From contig QANT01001294.1 in assembly GCA_003254885.1 (NCBI GenBank), positions 1-35,871 on the forward strand: DNA of 35,871 nucleotides, in the 5' to 3' direction. This document shows, piece after piece, positions 31,153 to 35,871 of this stretch. Below the pieces are notes generated by a model. It was given only the letters and a program-made list of their open reading frames with translations. It was not told where the DNA came from and did no database searches. Position 1 is the stretch's first letter. Every line of letters starts with the position of its first letter. The translations under genes were made by a program, and so were the position numbers. The DNA comes from Purshia tridentata. Taxonomy: Eukaryota; Streptophyta; Magnoliopsida; Rosales; Rosaceae.

Positions 31153-33742
31153 TTAACCTCTTTCCTCAATAAGCAATTGTTCAAGTTCTTCCCTTCGCCG
31201 CTCCAATTCCTGTGATTATTGCAAACAATATCTGAATGTAGGCAAACTTCTGTAAAAGATTTAACAGAGACAACTGACTAACACAAATTAACATAACTCA
31301 TACGCTGAGTACTTAGACAGACCAAAGAGTTATAAATAGCAGAAATCTTATCACGAGTTAATTTCAAGGCTAAAGCTTTATATATGCCTATAGTACTAAG
31401 AACCATATACAAAAACAAGCATGATGAGCAGAAGGCACATTGGAAACCATGAATAGATTTCCCGTACTACACTGATTTTTTGAATCTGTCAATATGAAAG
31501 CTTACCTCAAGATCCTTTACTGCTTGCTCCCTTGAAATTTCTTGCTTCTGGCGAGCACGCTTGAGGAAGCCAATGCATAGTATTCCCTAAAAAATCAAAT
31601 ATCAAAGATTAGTAGGTTGATTTAGACAAACTCAAGGGGATGAAAATTAGGGAGAACGTAAGGAAAGCTACACTAGGCTTTATGAGTTCAGTCGACCCAA
31701 AGAGGTATAGATAAGTGGCATAGGCAGGGGGAACCACGGACCTGGTCCTTAATATATCCGCAGAATTATTAAATCCAAAATACAAAACAAAAACCAAAGA
31801 CTCGAGACAAGATGTGACTTATTAATCACGTTCCTGAACAATTTTTAATTAATAGGAGCCCTGCTGAGCCGGTTCAACACAAATCTTATTTGACTTCATT
31901 AAGACAATCAGTTTCATCAAGCCAAATAAACATTGGATTCTTACAATTAGAAGTGGACAACTCTTAGTAACATACAGGGGGCCATGCATATAAAGATGAA
32001 ACAGACACAAATGCGGACAAACATGCATGCATGCACACACACACACACACATGCAAATTTCCAGAATTATTATATGATTCTTCTACATTAGCTTACCGAA
32101 ATAACATAGACCACACCAATAGCAAGGAGCGTATAGCTTGCTATGTTTTGAAGGAGAACAAGCGCCGTGCTCGTACCAGAATAAGCAAAAGCTCTTGTCA
32201 TGACTGCAGCGCTGGAAATGAGATTCATCAGTTAGGAAAAATTATATAATTTATGCTTGTAAGTACAATAGACATAAAAACTTGCTTCAATGGAAGTCAG
32301 GCACAGTCAACCCATGCTACCCCTACTGAAAAAAGTGAGTCATCGGCAAATAGAAGGTGTGACAGAATAGGATATTGATGAGAATAGAATCATAATGAGG
32401 TGGGCCTGACCCTAGACACCCAAATTATGACACTAATTCCTGCTTTACTTCAATGCCCATCCCATCATTATCCTCTTTACAGTTATTCAGTCATAAGGCT
32501 AGGCAATATGTCCGTTTGGAAGAAATTCAGGTGTGCTCCACAGTCCTAAGGTGCAGGGCAATACTAATGAACTGAAACAAAAAATTGCTGACTAAATTTG
32601 AAGACTTACAAGATCTGCAGCATACCCCTGCCAACCCAATACTCCAGTAACTGCAAACAATTAACTGAATACTGAAATTAGATCACAGAAGAAAAACAAT
32701 AACACCAATATTGCAAGAAATTATCATCTACTAATGGCCAAATATAGTAAATTGTTGATCATGGTTCAAACATGCTTTTGGAATGAGTTATACTAGGACA
32801 CAGAGATAAATTGAGACAGAAACACCATAATTGCATTTAGTAGCCAAAATTTGAGTGTTATCAAATGCCTGTGTTGATTGCTGATATAGATAGCTTAATA
32901 TTTTGTGCATGATAATTATAGCAGCATCTTAGTGCAACCCCCTTTGTGGCTTGTTTGTGAGATAGGGGGCCCCCAACTATTGCAGATATGTGAGGACCCA
33001 GTTGAGGGATCAAGAAAATCAAATGAGAATGAAAGAGAAAAAGTAAGAGAAAAGAGAAGTGCAGAAATCTGTAAACTTTTCTCGTGTTTAGTTACATGGA
33101 CTAAATGGGGGCATAACAACAAGAAAACACAAAATCTGTTATGTTTTTGTGAGCCAACTTTCCCTTCAAATTTCACAAGATACTAACTTCTTTATATTGT
33201 TCATTCTATATAAAACCAACAAGAGAAAGGATGGAAATCCAAACATTTTCTCTCACTCCTTTCTCCATGTGTCCCCAAAACATTACTTCCACATAAGGTG
33301 AAAGTTTTAAATTATACTCCTGTAAACAAGTCATGGTTATAAATATAGTGCCATCACTATAACCCAGATAAATGAGATTCTGAGATTCCCACATTAAAGA
33401 ACTTGAATAAAAAAATAAAGGGCAAAGCATATTTCAACAACATTTCTCTCCCTTGCACTTTGAGTCTTCTAACTCGAGCATAGTAAACGCACAATTTTCG
33501 TAATAAAACGGTAGAGTAAGGTGAAAAGTAGCTACCAAACATCAAAATTGCTCGAAAATTAATTTATGGAACTGTATAAGGGCTTGGATTATTGAAAACG
33601 AACCTTCCAGAACTTGATAATGAATTCCCATTCCGTCTCGGCCACAATCACAAAAGCCAAAACCAGAACCGCATAGCACCGAAATATCCCATCGAAAATC
33701 TGCAATTCAAAAACAATCACATAAATCAATCCATGGATATGT

Positions 33743-33780
<38 letters not shown>

Positions 33781-33984
33781 AGATTCGTCCTTAAAAGATC
33801 GGATGGCGGAGAAGACGTTGACGACGATGCAGAGAACAGCGGTGAGGGCGGTCAAGACGCTAAAGCACCTGCACACCACCAAGAAAGGGTCGGCTCTCAC
33901 TCTCAGCCTAGTGTTACTCGAACTCGGAGATGTTCTCCGCGACGGCACCCTCTCTCCCTCCTCTACGTCGTTGGTCGACTGCAT
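31153..33984 (-). CDS. Four-helix membrane protein, TVP15/COPI-associated-like
   Basis: Six coding exons in transcript order: 33984-33778, 33699-33604, 32650-32610, 32211-32097, 31586-31506 and 31209-31153 (TAA). They give 198 aa; every border is GT-AG and phases close. After a polar, serine/arginine-rich N-terminus (1-32) come four hydrophobic stretches, at about 34-62, 72-92, 107-125 and 131-161. Then comes a charged helix (162-198, KRARQKQEISREQ...EELERRREELEQ) likely to be cytosolic and coiled-coil. The pattern AETEWEF...FWKLLEYWVGRGMLQIF, with an acidic residue after helix 2 and Y-x-x-GRG before helix 3, resembles the COPI-associated/TVP15 family of Golgi membrane proteins. Vesicle traffic is therefore inferred, not shown. 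No signal peptide. The start is the first in-frame ATG of the exon. Confidence 0.82.
32022..32054. repeat. (ATGC)n-(CA)n compound microsatellite
   Basis: Three ATGC units run into about nine CA units, in intron 4 of the membrane-protein gene. Confidence 0.9.
33747..33774. repeat. (GA)14 microsatellite at a splice donor
   Basis: The repeat starts two bases inside the donor (GTAC then TC repeats on the coding strand). It makes up over a third of the 78-bp intron 1 of the membrane-protein gene. Confidence 0.95.
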
Positions 33985-34240
33985 TTTCTCGCGCTTTCTC
34001 AGCTCCGAGAAAATTTTCCGGGAAAAGTTAGCAATACTAATACTCTGTTACGCTCATAGACATAGTCTCATCTCTCATGGCATTGGCGCTCTCTCTCTCT
34101 CTCTCTCTCTCTATCTGTCTGTCTTCTTTGAGTGTGTATTCGTTGCTTCGGTTTTTCTCTCGAACCGGATCTTTGTTGACCTCAAACTGAAGAAACTGAT
34201 AGGAACCGCCACCTGTTAGCTGCACGTTGGATATTTTCAA
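33985..34240 (-). promoter_or_regulatory. 5' UTR and promoter region of the membrane-protein gene
   Basis: On the coding strand a (GA)12 run (34112-34089) lies about 105-130 bp upstream of the ATG, a common arrangement in plant 5' UTRs and core promoters. No clear TATA box. The transcription start is not determined. Confidence 0.4.
34089..34112. repeat. (CT)12 microsatellite
   Basis: Twelve uninterrupted CT units upstream of the membrane-protein gene. Confidence 0.97.
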
Positions 34241-34503
34241 AAGTTTTTGGTGGTGATATTTTAAAGTTTTGCAACTATTCCACCATGTCGACCATACCTA
34301 CCAGTCCACATAATTCCCTTATTTTTTTTTTTCTTCAAGTGGGATTGAAATCACTCCAAATTTCCAAAACAAGTTTAGTTTTGAATAGAACACTCCTACT
34401 CTACTTGTGTGTATTGTATTAGGTGACCACCTAATATTATGAATTTCTTTTTTTGTAGGGAGTCTAAAATCCGTACTTTTAGAATTTGGATTAAACTTCA
34501 ATA

Positions 34504-34886
34504 ATATTATAAGGAAAATGCTATTCAACTTCTCCAAATCTATTTTCTTCATCCACCTTCTCTTTAATTATTCTAATTTCACATCGTAAATTAATAATTG
34601 GGACTGTTCATTTGTAATAATAAAGATCATCTCTACAAAAAATTAATCAAATTGGAAATCTTTAATTATGTAACTATGATAAAATAAACAGACGCTCTTG
34701 GTAATAATTTAATTCACCGTTAGTTTATTTAAAACAATTACATGATCAAATAATTTCCTATTTAGTTAATTTTTTGCAGATATAATCTTTAAATAATTAT
34801 CTAAAATATGAACGGTTCATATTATAAAAATACATTTTGAAATGTGAATAATAAAAGAGAAGGTAGATAACATTCCTCATATTATA
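34504..34886. mobile_element. hAT-like MITE with 8-bp target duplication
   Basis: A 367-bp non-coding element (34512-34878) lies between two exact ATATTATA words (34504-34511 and 34879-34886), the 8-bp duplication expected of the hAT superfamily. Its arms are long imperfect inverted repeats: AGGAAAATGCTATTCAACTT...CACCTTCTCTTTAATTATTC...GACTGTTCATTTG...CTCTACAAAAAATTAATCAA on the left is mirrored on the right by ...AGAGAAGGTAGATAACATTC. The target word is AT-only, so chance is not fully excluded. Confidence 0.75.
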
Positions 34887-35850
34887 ATAATTCCACATTA
34901 TATAATATTGGTTCATTAGTTTCGATTTTGTTTCACGTATGCCGAGCACAGAGTGTTCAATGGCCATTGTTGAGTGTAAGGCAATATATTTTTGTTTTTT
35001 TCTAGAGCCTTTGGTAGTGGTTTGCCATATTTACGTTAGTTTTTAAATTTAGGGTCTATAGAATATTCAATCTTTGCAAACCTCACTTTACACTGTTGGA
35101 GAATATGATGTGAACTTATACCCTATACCCTTAAAAAAAATAAAAGAAATGATGACATATTTCTTTGACGTGTAGTGGTCAAAGAATTTTATTTATAAAA
35201 AAAACCCCATTAAATTTCAATAAAAAAATTGTAATAATTTATTAAACTAAACTATAGTGTGCATACAGATAGGACAAGCCCTTGCATTCCGAAAAATATC
35301 ACATGGAATTTGATAAGGTGAGACTCATGATAAGGTGACACATGATAATGTTATCTGCCTTCCAATTCCAACTTCTCTTTCAAAAATACATATATCAGCA
35401 TGAGAAGGAGAAAGAAAAGGTAGATGACATTGATTCTCATAATTTGCTTTTAAAGATGACATGTAAAGTAAATGAATATATAATAGCAATGCTTAAATCG
35501 CGCTAATCTCAAAATACTTATTTGGTAAGAGAGACTTAAAATCAGAATATATTGTTTATTTTTTAAATATTTTATTATAAATTAAAACAATGTTATCGAA
35601 TTAATGAAATAAATGGATAGTTTATATCATTACTTATGTTTGGATGACAGTCATTACTCCTAAATTATATGAAGTAGTTATAAATTTATAATCACGTTTC
35701 CTTTTGAATACAAATCTAGCAGTTATCTATGAATACAGGCCCGCAAAAATTTAATTTAACAAACCCCATGGGAGGTGGCTCCTACTTTATAAAAGCTTGA
35801 GATAACTTAATTTTGTTGGATTGGAGGTGAAATTTTTTAGGGAAAAGATT
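34887..35850. other. AT-rich spacer, nothing recognised
   Basis: No gene, RNA or clear repeat family can be supported. A word AAAGGTAGATGACATT near 35418 recalls the end of the neighbouring MITE, but no second arm was found. Confidence 0.45.
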
Positions 35851-35871
35851 TTGTGCCACACTATGGCACAA
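35851..35871. repeat. Perfect inverted repeat at the window edge
   Basis: TTGTGCCA (35851-35858) and TGGCACAA (35864-35871) form a perfect 8-bp hairpin with a 5-nt loop, cut by the end of the window. It could be the start of a fold-back element, but the outside is not visible. Confidence 0.6.

Noticed and set aside
32905..33186. Overlapping open frames on both strands
   Set aside because: Both lie in intron 2 of the membrane-protein gene and have no recognisable protein features.

Overview
This is nuclear DNA from a flowering plant, most likely a eudicot. The genes are split by many short AT-rich GT-AG introns. The spacers are AT-rich and full of small decayed transposons. The protein families have plant-type features: a plant Rab GDI, a plant ULP2/SPF-type SUMO protease, an MDP1-type HAD phosphatase and an At4g38062-like coiled-coil protein. 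I cannot name the species. One N at 1114, inside poly-A, marks a weak spot in the assembly.

Layout, left to right. Three multi-exon genes lie on the + strand: Rab GDP dissociation inhibitor (633-5100, first coding exon missing from the window), a ULP2-type SUMO protease (9099-17439, 14 coding exons, 709 aa) and an MDP1-like phosphatase (18504-21295, 4 exons, 190 aa). They are followed by a doubtful small TATA-driven locus (22349-22559) that looks frameshifted. On the - strand are tRNA-Ile(AAU) (24119-24192), a long coiled-coil protein with one coding exon and an intron in each UTR (28449-25633, 938 aa), and a four-helix membrane protein resembling TVP15/COPI-associated proteins (33984-31153, 6 exons, 198 aa). 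Exon joins were checked by reading phase, and every multi-exon model closes in frame.

The spacers and introns hold a SINE with a near-perfect 20-bp target-site duplication, a second SINE-like piece, two LINE 3' ends sitting sense-oriented in introns of neighbouring genes, three fold-back MITEs (two of them related to each other, one with an 8-bp target duplication), and remnants of LTR-retrotransposon primer-binding leaders.

The genes do not form a pathway. They are housekeeping functions placed side by side: vesicle traffic (Rab GDI, possibly the TVP15-like protein), SUMO deconjugation, a small phosphatase and a tRNA. I found no convincing new multi-gene system. The most interesting signals are regulatory or structural: a triplicated first intron in the SUMO protease gene whose copies each carry a TCP-type GTGGGNCCCAC palindrome or near-match, a probable GC-AG intron inside its catalytic domain, and a 3' UTR intron placed just close enough to the stop codon to escape nonsense-mediated decay.
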